A stretch of 64,000 nucleotides of DNA. It comes from Phycisphaerae bacterium. GTDB taxonomy: Bacteria > Planctomycetota > Phycisphaerae > SM23-33. The translations under genes and the position numbers were made by a program. The stretch covers positions 1 through 64,000 of the forward strand of contig JADHXQ010000004.1 of assembly GCA_016782885.1 (NCBI GenBank), given 5' to 3'. The notes beneath the pieces were generated by a model that saw nothing but the letters and a program-made list of their open reading frames with translations, had not been told where the DNA came from and did no database searches. Shown in pieces: positions 1 through 9,685 of this stretch; the first letter of the stretch is position 1, and each line of letters begins with the position of its first letter.

Positions 1-800
1 CAACCTCGTTCGAGTTGTGTGGTCGGCAGGTGGAATCTCGCCAGCATGTGCGTAACGCCCGCCAGCTTTCCGTCCGGTGAGATCTTCAGTCCGCGAAGGG
101 CCATCGCGCCGTTGGGCAAACTGATCTTAACAGGGTCAGCCTTGCCCGCCATATCCAGAATCGTAACTTCCGCGGCTGCGTAGTCCTGATCGGACGCGGT
201 GGCCGGAAGGTGATTGGCGACAAGCAGCGTCGAACCGTCATGGGAGACATCCAGAGCGGTCGGTTCGCGAGCGACAACTATCGTCTTGATTTCCTTTCCG
301 GCGGCGAGGTCAACCACGCTTATCGTCCCAACCGACCTGCCGCTGCTCTGGCGGCCGAAACGGTTGGCCACGTACACTATCTTACCGTCGGGGCTTACAA
401 CCGGCGACATCGGCGTATGCCCGACGGGGATCTTGGCGGTGATCTTTCCGCTCTTGACATCAACCACGCAGAGCTGTCCTTCGGAAAGGGCTGCGGTGAC
501 GTAGAGTGTGGCCTCGTCTGCCGACAGATACAAACCACTGGGAGGAGCACCCATAGGAATGCTCTTTGCGACCTTCTCGGAGGCGACATCGAGGACGTCG
601 ATCCGATTGGCGGTGGACTCAGCGATGTATAGCGTCTTACCAGCCTTGTCGGCGACAATGGCAACGGGAGACAGATACACCGGACCGGACGCCGCCGCGG
701 GCGCGGCGGTAACTGTTGGAGCATCGGTGAGCAGATAACCGACGACCGCGGCGATTGCAGTGATGGTGAGACACAACAGCATTTTCATTAATCGATTCAT
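1..800 (-). CDS. YVTN/YncE-like beta-propeller repeat protein, secreted; 3' end truncated by window edge
   Basis: Reverse-strand reading from ATG at 800: MNRLMKMLLCLTITAIAAVVGYLL... (signal peptide), then repeats such as LYIAESTANRIDVLDVASEKVAKSIPMGAPPSGLYLS and VYVANRFGRQSSGRSVGTISVVDLAAGKEIKTI. Open to the window start, so absent from the ORF track. Confidence 0.8.
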   Translation of the reverse strand, partial: MNRLMKMLLCLTITAIAAVVGYLLTDAPTVTAAPAAASGPVYLSPVAIVADKAGKTLYIAESTANRIDVLDVASEKVAKSIPMGAPPSGLYLSADEATLYVTAALSEGQLCVVDVKSGKITAKIPVGHTPMSPVVSPDGKIVYVANRFGRQSSGRSVGTISVVDLAAGKEIKTIVVAREPTALDVSHDGSTLLVANHLPATASDQDYAAAEVTILDMAGKADPVKISLPNGAMALRGLKISPDGKLAGVTHMLARFHLPTTQLERG

Positions 801-868
801 GGCAGGTTCCCTATTCTTTTGCGGTTATTCCAATTCAGGAGACTCGGATTCTCCTCGAAAGCCTGCCG

Positions 869-3800
869 TTAACGCAAGCCTTTTTTTTTGTTATTCTTAT
901 TCTGCCACAAAAACAGCCCAATAGTCGCCTGGTTCCTTTTCCGTTCGGTCTTGTCACCGCCAATCAGCATGTCGGCATAACGTCTTCGCAACTCGGTTAA
1001 TTGCAATTCCTGGTCATCGCTGAATGACCCGGCCCGTTGTGCATAGGTATCCATCCATACAATAAGCCGGCGGCGATCTTCGCCGGTGAGTTTCACTTTG
1101 TAGTGTCCTTTGGGACCATCAAGCATCGCCATAAGAGCGCTATTGGCGGCCGCACAATTACCCTCCTCTGAGATCCCCTTGCGATAGTCAACGAACACGT
1201 GCTGCTGCAGCGAGGGCTTTCCATATCTGCACAGCGAGGCATAAGCCTTTGCGCCAGTCAGGTCAAATTTCCTTCCCTTCTCATCTTTTGATTTCGGGTT
1301 GTGGCATGTGACGCACTTGGCGTCGAGGAGCGGTTGGATGAGGCGGTCGAACCTGAGCGGCCAGGAACCGCTCGGGGCCAGCGTGATTTTGGACGCCGGG
1401 CGTTTGAGGGCGAGAAGGCGTCGCGACGCGGGCGCCTCGTTGCGCCGCTCGTGACAACCTATGCAACTGAGCGTCTGCCCGGGCTGAACGTGCGTGGTGC
1501 TCCGCATGGTCTGAACCGCCATCCCGCGCGAATCAATCGCCTGGAAGAATACTATCACGCCCGAGGGCATGCGGAACTGCGCCGAGCCGTCTGCCTCGAC
1601 GGGCACGGAGCCCAGAATGCATTTGCCCGGGTCTTCGCCCGTCACGCCGATCGACGGGCGGTTCATGGTGGGTTGACACTTCGGGGGCACGGCGATTATT
1701 CGAACGGCCTTGATCTCGCCGCGCTTGACCGTTTTCAAACCGCGGTAGATGTCGGAGATCACGAATACGCCTTCCTGCGGCCCGTTGCGGTCGATGTTCT
1801 CCGGAAGGATTGGCGGGCGTTTTCGCGGCGCGATCGGCAAGGGATACATCGTGGAAATTGTCGGGTCGCGGTGCATCAGTTCCATGGTCCCCGCCTTGGC
1901 GTCAAACACGTAGACGCCAAAGCCGTTGTTGACCCTTGTGCGCCCTTCCCTGACGGTCGACTCGCTCCCCCATGATGTCAGGTACATGCGTTCCGAGAGC
2001 GGCCAGGGGTGTGCGTATTGCGACGGGGCTGTGCGTTCGATTTCCGGGAACGTAACTTCCGGCGTGAGGCGCTTCAGCGGTGCCTGACCGTCGATATCCA
2101 CAGTGGTGTCGAGCAGCACAAGCGAGCCCATGGTCTGGGCATGGTGCGCCGAGGCAGTGAAGATCAGCTTGTGCGAGTTGGGGATGGCGCGAGCCTCGAA
2201 GACGCAGTGCGGGCTGCGGGTATAGTTCCCGTAGACAATCCGCGAGTTCGTTCCGTCGGGGTTGACCGCCCAGAGGCTCATCCAGGCGTTGTTGTGGCGG
2301 TCCACGTAATCCCATCGGGCGTGAAGAATGGTCCCGTCGGCAGCGATACTGGGGGTCCATTCGAACTCCTCGAACGGTGAGATCGCGCACAGGGACGAAC
2401 CGTCGGCGTTTATCGTGTGCAGGGTGAAAGCCGCAACCGGGCGGGACGACCCGCCTCCGCATCGGACGTATACGTCCGGGCACTCCGCACTGACCACTGA
2501 CGCAGCAGCGCTTTTCATGCCAACCTGCAGGAACTGACCTCTGCGGGTCGAGGTGAACACTATCCGCCCGTCGGGCAGGTAGCGGGCGTCAAAATCATCG
2601 TACTTGCCTTTAGTCAATTTGCGGACGCCGCTGCCGTCAATGTTCATCTCGAAGACGTGATAGAATGCGTCCTCGGCGATCCGGGACTTATCGAGCTTGT
2701 TTCGCTCGCCCCTCAGATTCGGATAGTGCCTGCACCAGGCGAAGAGAACCCTCTTGCCGTCGTAAGACAATATCGGCCGGAGAAAACTTCCCGCCTGCTT
2801 GAACGAACCGCTGATGCATCGCAGCTTGGGGTTATTGCTCCTGACGTCGTCGATGATGTAGAGGCCGCCGCCCGGTCGCGACCACCAACCGTAATACTGG
2901 TCCGACATGTGCGAGTACGAACCGGGCACGCGCTTGGTCACCAGGAGCGAACGGAAGTCCAGGAGAGGATCGGCCAGCGTCATCTCCCGCAGTATCCAGC
3001 GGGCCGCGAAATAGGTTTTCTGGTCGATCTTATCCGGCGCCATACCCTTGAGGCGGGCGATGAGTTTGTCCAGTCGCCCGGCAGGGGCGGAAACGTCCAC
3101 ACTATCGCGGCGAAGTTCCTTTACGCGAAGTCGAGATTTCTTGAGGATGTCGGCGACGCGTCGGGCCCAGATGTTTTCGCCGGCCTTGCCGGACGACGCG
3201 GGAGCCCGCTCTGCCGATGATCCGACATTCGACCATTGCGAGACACTGCTCTGGTCGGCAGGCCGGCGCAGGGCGAGGTTCTTCGTCCCTCCGGGAGCGA
3301 AGATCTCCACTTCGTCCAGGTGGAAGTATGTCTTTCCGGACAACTGGAGGCGGACGTAGCGGGCGGATTTGTCCGCCAGCGTCACTGTCAGCGGTTTCTT
3401 GTCCGGGACGCCTCCGAACGTTTTACCGTTGTGCGTGTAGACCTTCCGCCACTTCCTGGCGTCGTCCGACAGCAGCACCATCATACGGTTGGTGCGGACA
3501 GCCATTGCGGGCGAATCGCATCTGTTCCACGCCACAAGTTTGCCAACCGCCTGAGACTTGCCCAGATCAACCTGCCACCACGGATTCGATTCATTTTCAG
3601 TATGGAAGCCCCACTTGCCGTTCTTCACGCCGTCGCAACCGCCGGCGGCATCTGCCGTTTTCGTCATCTTCGTTTTGGCAGGCCGGGCGGATGGAGATTT
3701 ACCGACGGGAACCTTGGCGCCAACGTTGAAGCGTTCCTGCAACAGCCAGTCGGCCTGTATCTGATGCTTCCAGGCTTCCATACCGCCTGGTGCATCGGCG

Positions 3801-3880
3801 CCGATGGCGGTCGACAGCGGCATACTGATCGCCAGTAATATAGCAACTGGTAAGATTCCGCCAAACCGAATAACAGTCAT
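869..3880 (-). CDS. Secreted hydrazine-synthase-alpha-like (HZS_alpha-type) protein with discoidin (F5/8C)-like domain, PD40/TolB-like propeller and two CxxCH motifs
   Basis: Signal peptide; F5/8C-like segment (NPWWQVDLGKSQAVGKLVAWNRCD...RYVRLQLSGKTYFHLDEVEIFAPGG); PGGGLYIIDDV motif; PDGRIVFTSTRRG propeller motifs; CIGCH and CVTCH. Confidence 0.8.
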   Translation of the reverse strand: MTVIRFGGILPVAILLAISMPLSTAIGADAPGGMEAWKHQIQADWLLQERFNVGAKVPVGKSPSARPAKTKMTKTADAAGGCDGVKNGKWGFHTENESNPWWQVDLGKSQAVGKLVAWNRCDSPAMAVRTNRMMVLLSDDARKWRKVYTHNGKTFGGVPDKKPLTVTLADKSARYVRLQLSGKTYFHLDEVEIFAPGGTKNLALRRPADQSSVSQWSNVGSSAERAPASSGKAGENIWARRVADILKKSRLRVKELRRDSVDVSAPAGRLDKLIARLKGMAPDKIDQKTYFAARWILREMTLADPLLDFRSLLVTKRVPGSYSHMSDQYYGWWSRPGGGLYIIDDVRSNNPKLRCISGSFKQAGSFLRPILSYDGKRVLFAWCRHYPNLRGERNKLDKSRIAEDAFYHVFEMNIDGSGVRKLTKGKYDDFDARYLPDGRIVFTSTRRGQFLQVGMKSAAASVVSAECPDVYVRCGGGSSRPVAAFTLHTINADGSSLCAISPFEEFEWTPSIAADGTILHARWDYVDRHNNAWMSLWAVNPDGTNSRIVYGNYTRSPHCVFEARAIPNSHKLIFTASAHHAQTMGSLVLLDTTVDIDGQAPLKRLTPEVTFPEIERTAPSQYAHPWPLSERMYLTSWGSESTVREGRTRVNNGFGVYVFDAKAGTMELMHRDPTISTMYPLPIAPRKRPPILPENIDRNGPQEGVFVISDIYRGLKTVKRGEIKAVRIIAVPPKCQPTMNRPSIGVTGEDPGKCILGSVPVEADGSAQFRMPSGVIVFFQAIDSRGMAVQTMRSTTHVQPGQTLSCIGCHERRNEAPASRRLLALKRPASKITLAPSGSWPLRFDRLIQPLLDAKCVTCHNPKSKDEKGRKFDLTGAKAYASLCRYGKPSLQQHVFVDYRKGISEEGNCAAANSALMAMLDGPKGHYKVKLTGEDRRRLIVWMDTYAQRAGSFSDDQELQLTELRRRYADMLIGGDKTERKRNQATIGLFLWQNKNNKKKGLR

Positions 3881-4087
3881 CGCAGACTCCTATACCGAAT
3901 TTACAGAGCCCCCTCACCCGGTTCCACCGGGCGCCATAGTATACCATGCTAACCTGCATAACGTGTTTGTAAAGCGAATCTTTCAATTTGCCTCGCGCCA
4001 TTTTCAAAGAAATATTTATTGCCCGCACCAACCAGGCAACCCGATGACGCCAAAGGGATTACAGGGCGCGAAAATTGTGCCTCCGGC

Positions 4088-4117
4088 TTGAAAGAAAAAC
4101 GATGGACTTGCTACAAT
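4088..4117 (+). promoter_or_regulatory. Candidate sigma70-type promoter (TTGAAA-N18-TACAAT) upstream of the FAH-family gene
   Basis: TTGAAA at 4088-4093 and TACAAT at 4112-4117, 18-nt spacer, about 60 nt upstream of the ATG at 4177. Confidence 0.35.
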
Positions 4118-4176
4118 GCGCCGATATATGTATTAAGATTCACTAACCCCTAACCCCTGTTGGAGATTATCCGGTT

Positions 4177-4965
4177 ATGAAGATCGCGAGAATCGAGCAT
4201 GGAGACAGACTCGACTATGCAGCCACGGCTGAAAGAGGATTCCATCTCATCGACGGTGATATCTTCGGTAAGTTTCAGGTAACCGGCGAGTTCGTTCCTG
4301 AAGACGCCGCGGTCTTGGCGGCGCCGGTGGACCCGCCGCAAATCGTCGCGATCGGACGTAACTACGCCGGGCACGCCGCCGAGACAGGATCCGAAGTACC
4401 CGACGCACCTCTCGTATTCATAAAGACGCTCAATACGATCGCCGATCCGGGCCAGCCGATCCTCCTTCCCAAGATGGCGCCTGGCGAAGTGGACTACGAG
4501 GCGGAACTGGCGATCGTGATCGGTAAGGAAGCCAAGCAGGTTCCACCTCATGAAACCGACGAGTACATTCTCGGATATACGTGTGCTAACGACATTTCGG
4601 CCCGCGACTGTCAATTGCGTAAGGATGGCCAGTGGGCGCGTGGTAAATGTTTCGACACGTTCGCCCCGCTCGGACCGTGGATCCAGACCAGTATGGACCC
4701 CGACAGCGTCGCTATCCGCTCCGAACTGAATGGCAAGATAATGCAGGATTCCAACACATCCAACATGCTGTTTAACTGCAGTTATCTGGTCAGCTACGTT
4801 TCGCGCTGCATGACGTTGTATCCGGGCAGCGTGATCTTGACGGGTACTCCGCCCGGCGTGGGAGAAGGTCGCAGTCCCAAAGTCTTCCTCCGCAATGGCG
4901 ACACGGTCACCATCTCGATAAGCGGTATCGGTGAACTGACTAATCCGGTGAAAATGGAGAAGTAG
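4177..4965 (+). CDS. Fumarylacetoacetate hydrolase (FAH) family protein
   Basis: VAIGRNYAGHAAE..., GEVDYEAELAIVIGK, YTCANDISARDCQ, VILTGTPPGVGEGRSP are typical of the FAH C-terminal domain family. Confidence 0.92.
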   Translation: MKIARIEHGDRLDYAATAERGFHLIDGDIFGKFQVTGEFVPEDAAVLAAPVDPPQIVAIGRNYAGHAAETGSEVPDAPLVFIKTLNTIADPGQPILLPKMAPGEVDYEAELAIVIGKEAKQVPPHETDEYILGYTCANDISARDCQLRKDGQWARGKCFDTFAPLGPWIQTSMDPDSVAIRSELNGKIMQDSNTSNMLFNCSYLVSYVSRCMTLYPGSVILTGTPPGVGEGRSPKVFLRNGDTVTISISGIGELTNPVKMEK

Positions 4966-5002
4966 GCGGTCGCCTTGCAAAGACCTTCCGTCCAGGTTTT
5001 CT

Positions 5003-6070
5003 TCATGGTATCAGTTTCTTGATTTCGGCGGCGGCGGTTTTGGGGTCATCCGATGTGCAGATCGCTCCGCACACCGCCAGGCACGTTACACCCGCCTCGA
5101 TTACCTGTGGGGCATTGTCGGCGTTGATCCCCCCTATCGCCACGAGTGGGACTGCACTGACAACCGGATCTTCGAGGGCCTGTTTCAGCAGATCGACTCC
5201 CGCAGCGGGACCGGCATCCTTGGTGTCGCTGTCAAACACCGGTCCGAGGGCCACGTAGTCGGCGCCTTCCTGGACGGCCGCCCTGGCCTGTGCGATATTG
5301 TGTGTGCTCCTGCCCACAATTGCGCCCGGGCGCAGCAGCCTCCTGGCGTCCGCCAGAGGAAGATCTCGCTGCCCGAGATGCACACCGTCGGCGCCGACGA
5401 TTGCGGCGATGTCAGGGCGATCGTTTATGATCAGTATCCTGCCCATTTCGTCGGTAAGTTCCCGCAGTTCAGCGGCCAGCGCCAGGAGCACCGCGTCGCT
5501 GCTGTCTCCGGGTTTCTCGCGAAGCTGGATGGCGCCTGCGCCCCCTGCGATTGCGGAGCGCACCGTCTCGCGGACACTACCGTGATGCGAGGCGATTATC
5601 TTGCTTGAGACCAGCAGATAGAGCCCGACATCCGCAAATCTCCTACCGCCCCACAACCGCCCGAGGAGTCGCTGTTCGAGCGTGTAGGAATCGTATCGCA
5701 TCCGCTCGAAGCGATGGGTATGTTCGGGCGATACGAATTTGCTGTATTCTTCGAGCGTCCGCAGCGCCTCGGTCATGCGCTTGCAGGCGGCGGTCACCAC
5801 GTCAGGGATATCCGTGCGGACCAGCTCAGTCGGGCTCGATAACTCCGTACCGATATCGCCCGGAGCGTCGCGGGAAACGACAAGTTCCTTAACCGGCATG
5901 GCGGCGAGAACTTCCCGGAGGTCAGAGCGGAGGTTCTTGGCCATGGCGGTAACAGCCGGATCGTTCAACACGAACCTGCCGCAATCTTCAGCCACACGAA
6001 GGGCCTCTCTCGCACGATTGAAATTCGCGTCCAGAATTCGATAGAGCTCTTTCATTTCCCTGTGCTCCAT
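5003..6070 (-). CDS. thiE: Thiamine-phosphate synthase with N-terminal ThiD2-like domain
   Basis: N-terminal ILDANFNRAREALRVAEDCGRF...TEALRTLEEYSK (ThiD2-like); C-terminal ThiE motifs AIQLREKPGD, IINDRPDIAAIVGADGVHLGQRDLP, IVGRSTHN, DYVALGPVFDSDTK, AIGGINADN. Start may be the internal ATG at 6055. Confidence 0.9.
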   Translation of the reverse strand: MEHREMKELYRILDANFNRAREALRVAEDCGRFVLNDPAVTAMAKNLRSDLREVLAAMPVKELVVSRDAPGDIGTELSSPTELVRTDIPDVVTAACKRMTEALRTLEEYSKFVSPEHTHRFERMRYDSYTLEQRLLGRLWGGRRFADVGLYLLVSSKIIASHHGSVRETVRSAIAGGAGAIQLREKPGDSSDAVLLALAAELRELTDEMGRILIINDRPDIAAIVGADGVHLGQRDLPLADARRLLRPGAIVGRSTHNIAQARAAVQEGADYVALGPVFDSDTKDAGPAAGVDLLKQALEDPVVSAVPLVAIGGINADNAPQVIEAGVTCLAVCGAICTSDDPKTAAAEIKKLIP

Positions 6071-6101
6071 ATTTGCTATCGACTATCAGCTATTAGCATT
6101 A

Positions 6102-6232
6102 GCCACGGATGAACACGGATGAATCGGATATTGTCTTTTTCTTTTAAGATAAACCGCCTATCTGTGTTTATTCGTGTTCATCCGTGGCGGAAAAAGCCTG
6201 CCGTTATGTCGTTCGCCAATTGCCAGTTGCCA
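6102..6232. repeat. Imperfect inverted repeat (GCCACGGATGAACACGGATGAA ... TTTATTCGTGTTCATCCGTGGC) plus adjacent CCAATTGCCAGTTGCCA repeat
   Basis: Left arm 6102-6123 and right arm 6167-6188 are near-perfect reverse complements; CAATTGCCA-type sequence at 6215-6232. Confidence 0.75.
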
Positions 6233-6239
6233 AGCCGCT

Positions 6240-7499
6240 TTAGTAGCTGCTGTTGGGTACGGGGAACCGGCTGCACAATTCCCGTGCGGCGGCTCGGACT
6301 TCCGCTATTTTCTGTTCGTCACCACCGCAAGAGAGTATCTCGTCAATCCATCCGGCGATTACTTTCATGTGTTCGGTTCGCAATCCGCGGCTGGTGATTG
6401 CGGGCGTACCCAGCCGAATCCCCGAACTCTCAAACGGAGTTCTGGGGTCAAACGGTATTGCATTCTTGTTGGTCACCAGGTGGGCGTCCGACAACCATAT
6501 CGCCGCCTGGTGTCCGGTGAGTTCCGGCATGCGACTTCTCAGGTCGACCAGCATCAGGTGATTGTCCGTCCCTCCGGTCACGAGGCGCCACCCTCGAGCC
6601 ATGAGTTCGTCGGCAAGCGTAGTCGCGTTGTCGATGATAGCCTGGGCGTAGTCCTTGAACTCCGGGTGCATCGCCTCGGCGAAGGCAACGGCCTTGGCGG
6701 CGATAACGTGCATGAGCGGTCCGCCCTGGATACCCGGGAAGACGGCCGAATCGATTCTTCCGCCCCACTGCTCCTTGCAGAGGATAATACCACCGCGTGG
6801 TCCCCGGAGCGTTTTGTGGTTCGTGGTCGTGACGAAATCGCTGTGAGGTACGGGGTCCGGATGCAGACCGGCGACGACCAGACCGGCAATGTGGGCGATG
6901 TCGCTGAGCAGCAGGCAGCCGGCCTCGCGTGCGATCCGCCCGAACGCCTCGAAATCGATAGTTCGCGGATACGCCGAGGCGCCGCAGACCAGGATATCCG
7001 GACGCTCGAGGAGCACCTGATCGCGGACCTGGTCCATGTCGAGGGTCTCGGTATCTTCCCGAACGCGGTAGTGAACCGCCCGGTAATGCGTACCGGAAAT
7101 ATTGTTGTCCCGTCCGTGGGAAAGGTGCCCGCCATGCGCCAGGTGCATGCCCATTATCTTCTGGGCGGGCTTCAATGCCGCCACATACACCGCGAGGTTT
7201 GCGCTGGTGCCCGAGTGAGGCTGAACGTTGGCGTGTTCGGCGCCGAAAAGTTTCTTGGCGCGATCGATGGCGATCTGCTCAACGCTGTCGACGTTTTCGC
7301 AACCGCGATACCATCGCTTCCGGGGATATCCCTCAGCGTACTTGTCAGTCAGGACAGTCCCCAACGCTTCAAGCACGGAGCCCGACACGTGGTTCTCGGA
7401 GGCTATCAATTCAAGGGTGTCGTTCTGCCGGTCCCGCTCGGCGGCGATAACGCCCGCGATTTTGGGGTCCGTTTCCCTAAGTAAACCGTTGTCGTTCAT
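6240..7499 (-). CDS. glyA: Serine hydroxymethyltransferase
   Basis: NDTLELIASENHVSGSVLEALGTVLTDKYAEGYPRKRWYRGCENVD, HGGHLSHG, SDIAHIAGLVVAG, DFVTTTNHKTLRGPRGG (PLP-lysine region). Confidence 0.97.
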   Translation of the reverse strand: MNDNGLLRETDPKIAGVIAAERDRQNDTLELIASENHVSGSVLEALGTVLTDKYAEGYPRKRWYRGCENVDSVEQIAIDRAKKLFGAEHANVQPHSGTSANLAVYVAALKPAQKIMGMHLAHGGHLSHGRDNNISGTHYRAVHYRVREDTETLDMDQVRDQVLLERPDILVCGASAYPRTIDFEAFGRIAREAGCLLLSDIAHIAGLVVAGLHPDPVPHSDFVTTTNHKTLRGPRGGIILCKEQWGGRIDSAVFPGIQGGPLMHVIAAKAVAFAEAMHPEFKDYAQAIIDNATTLADELMARGWRLVTGGTDNHLMLVDLRSRMPELTGHQAAIWLSDAHLVTNKNAIPFDPRTPFESSGIRLGTPAITSRGLRTEHMKVIAGWIDEILSCGGDEQKIAEVRAAARELCSRFPVPNSSY

Positions 7500-7668
7500 T
7501 GTCCCTGCTCGGATATCCTGATTGGAAAACTGCGGTCCGCCGCCACGCGGCGCCGGTAAGGCGCAACTCTACCGCGGTTGTGAGCGTAACGCAAGGATTG
7601 TCCGGATATCAGCGACACCGGGCCCTCGGTTGGTCGAGCCGCCCCCGGAACAATTACGACAACAAGTT

Positions 7669-8799
7669 CTAATCGACCGCCACGGCATCGAGTTCCATTT
7701 CGAACAGCAGGTCATGGCGGCAGACATGGTTCTCGGTGATCACGAACGGGATATTCTCCACGTCTTTGGCGCGGCAGTAGTCGTCGAAAGCGGTGATGTA
7801 ACTGGCATCTTTGAGATACGCCATCGCCTTGGCGGTATTGCCCCAATCCATCCCTCGAGAGACTAAGATGGCCTGGACAACATCGAAGGTAAGTTCGATC
7901 TGGGCGGCGATATCGTCCAGGTGGACGGTCTCTCCGCCCGGAGCAATACTTGCCGTTCCCGACACCGAGAGGCGCCGGCAGCCGGGCGTACCGAACTCGA
8001 CACCGCGGCTGAACGAACTACCGTATGCGGGCGCCGGACACTGCAGCGGAGAGGCAACGGCCTCGACCGTAAACTGTTCGTGTTTGGGCGCTACGGCCAG
8101 GGCGCTGGACATCATGGCAGCCCCGTATGGATTGGCGCCGCTGATACCAGTGCTTGCCGGAACGAGACGGTCGAAAACGCCGCGATCGCTGAAGAAACTC
8201 GTGCGCACCTCATTGAACGGACCGTACCAGTCCAGCAGGTCTTCGAGGTAAATCCAGGTTCGAATCACGTTCGAGAAATCCATACCGGCCTTATCGAGCG
8301 ATTTTTCCATGAGATCGAAAGTTCTCTTCGCCTGGTCGGGTCGAGTCTCGGATGTGTCGGATGCTCGCATGTCGCCGAGGTAGCAGTATCTGGCGTCGGA
8401 ATCTTCGAAGGTGCTGGCGACAACTCGCCCGCCGTCCTCGATCGACTCGACATCACCGCCGATAACGGCGTAGAACTGCGTTCCGGCAAGGTGCGAACCC
8501 TTCTTGTGCCCGCTGTCTATCCACGTAACGGGCCAGTCGCACCGCCCCGCGGCATCGGTAAGGGCTTTCGTGCCGGCGCCGTCTGCGCCTATCGGAGCGA
8601 AAACGTGCTGCGAAACAACTGTTGCATCATTTTCTTTAATTGCCTGAAGCGCATCGGCGAATATCCCGTATGGGTTGCCGTTCTGCGAACTGGCGGTAAC
8701 AAACAGCTCGGTCAACTCGGGACGAACAAGGGTATGGATATCCATGACCGATTCACCGCTCCGGGTTGACTGCGTTGTATAGGAGGCAAGCTGGTCCAT
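7669..8799 (-). CDS. Tandem RidA/YjgF-like (FkbO/chorismatase-like) two-domain protein
   Basis: C-terminal YjgF-like segment LSVSGTASIAPGGETVHLDDIAAQIELTFDVVQAILVSRGMDWGNTAKAMAYLKD...ENHVCRHDLLFEMELDAV; N-terminal segment with YCYLGDMRASDTSETRPDQAKRTFDLMEKSLDKAGMDFSNVIRTWIYLEDLLDWYGPFNEVR. Start could be an internal Met. Confidence 0.75.
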   Translation of the reverse strand: MDQLASYTTQSTRSGESVMDIHTLVRPELTELFVTASSQNGNPYGIFADALQAIKENDATVVSQHVFAPIGADGAGTKALTDAAGRCDWPVTWIDSGHKKGSHLAGTQFYAVIGGDVESIEDGGRVVASTFEDSDARYCYLGDMRASDTSETRPDQAKRTFDLMEKSLDKAGMDFSNVIRTWIYLEDLLDWYGPFNEVRTSFFSDRGVFDRLVPASTGISGANPYGAAMMSSALAVAPKHEQFTVEAVASPLQCPAPAYGSSFSRGVEFGTPGCRRLSVSGTASIAPGGETVHLDDIAAQIELTFDVVQAILVSRGMDWGNTAKAMAYLKDASYITAFDDYCRAKDVENIPFVITENHVCRHDLLFEMELDAVAVD

Positions 8800-8935
8800 G
8801 CTTTTTCCTCGTGATCAATATCGTAAAGTAGTCGGAAACAATGCGTTTTTCGACCAGGCTTACCGCACGTCGGCGGTCGGTCGAAACCTGACGATACCGG
8901 AAGCCTCTCGGGAGGCCCGGACATTATCCCGCATA

Positions 8936-9418
8936 TCAAACCAGGATAACCACGCTCCTCAGGGCGAGTCGGGCCGCGTTGTCTCCAGGGTCAGGCGGGG
9001 GGGGATGCGGGATGATCTCGCCGCACGACACGTATACATATTCCGCCCATGCGGGCGCAAACACAGGCACGGGAATATCAGCAGGTTCGGGCACGTAAAC
9101 GACATCCACCGGCGCCACTTCAGGGTAGTCCAGAGAATGGCCCGGAAGATCCATGTCGGCACACGGGCAGCACCTGGCGAGGTCCTGGACCCTCTGGTGG
9201 GTTATCGGCAGACCGAGTTCCTCTGCCACTTTCGCCAGCGTGTGACTGCAGACGCCCGTCCTGGTATCTTCAAGCGAAATGTGACCGTCATAACCGATGC
9301 ACAGAACCAGCGATTCGGTATCGCCCAGTCCGACCAGGACCAGCGACACCAGCAACACGCAACTTGTGGTTCTCGTAATTTTTCTCATCGCTACCACTGT
9401 CGTTCGGTAATTATGCAT
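8936..9418 (-). CDS. Small exported Cys-containing hypothetical protein
   Basis: N-terminal hydrophobic segment CVLLVSLVLVGLG; SLVLCIGYDGHISLE...CSHTL...RCCPCADMDLP. Start may be the internal ATG at 9388. Confidence 0.6.
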   Translation of the reverse strand: MHNYRTTVVAMRKITRTTSCVLLVSLVLVGLGDTESLVLCIGYDGHISLEDTRTGVCSHTLAKVAEELGLPITHQRVQDLARCCPCADMDLPGHSLDYPEVAPVDVVYVPEPADIPVPVFAPAWAEYVYVSCGEIIPHPPPPDPGDNAARLALRSVVILV

Positions 9419-9588
9419 GTACGTCCGTCCAAACTCAATACAATCAGAACTCCAGACACCTCCAACCGGCGAGGCAAGTTTACCGGATTAACGGTCTATT
9501 ATTACGATTATTGCCCAACATGTCAAGACCGCCAACGCACATATTCAATTCGCACCACCAGCAATCGGATCGGTCGGCGGGATAGTAC

Positions 9589-9625
9589 TTGACACGGAGT
9601 CTGCACAAGACGGTATCATTATAAT
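9589..9625 (+). promoter_or_regulatory. Possible promoter (TTGACA with TATCAT/TATAAT) upstream of the HZS_alpha-like gene at 9686
   Basis: TTGACA 9589-9594; TATCAT 9614-9619 (19-nt spacer) and TATAAT 9620-9625. Confidence 0.3.
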
Positions 9626-9685
9626 ACATGGTACCGCCCCGGGCGGTCACCATGATCGACCGACAGCCTGCCGCAAGGAGACATC

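Noticed and set aside
885-897. Poly-A/T tract near the 3' end of the 869-3880 gene as a slippage site or terminator
   Set aside because: It encodes a short Lys run just before the stop; no stem-loop or alternative frame extension seen.
6071-6239. TPP riboswitch upstream of thiE
   Set aside because: No recognisable THI-box conserved core on the minus strand; the region is occupied by the repeat element.
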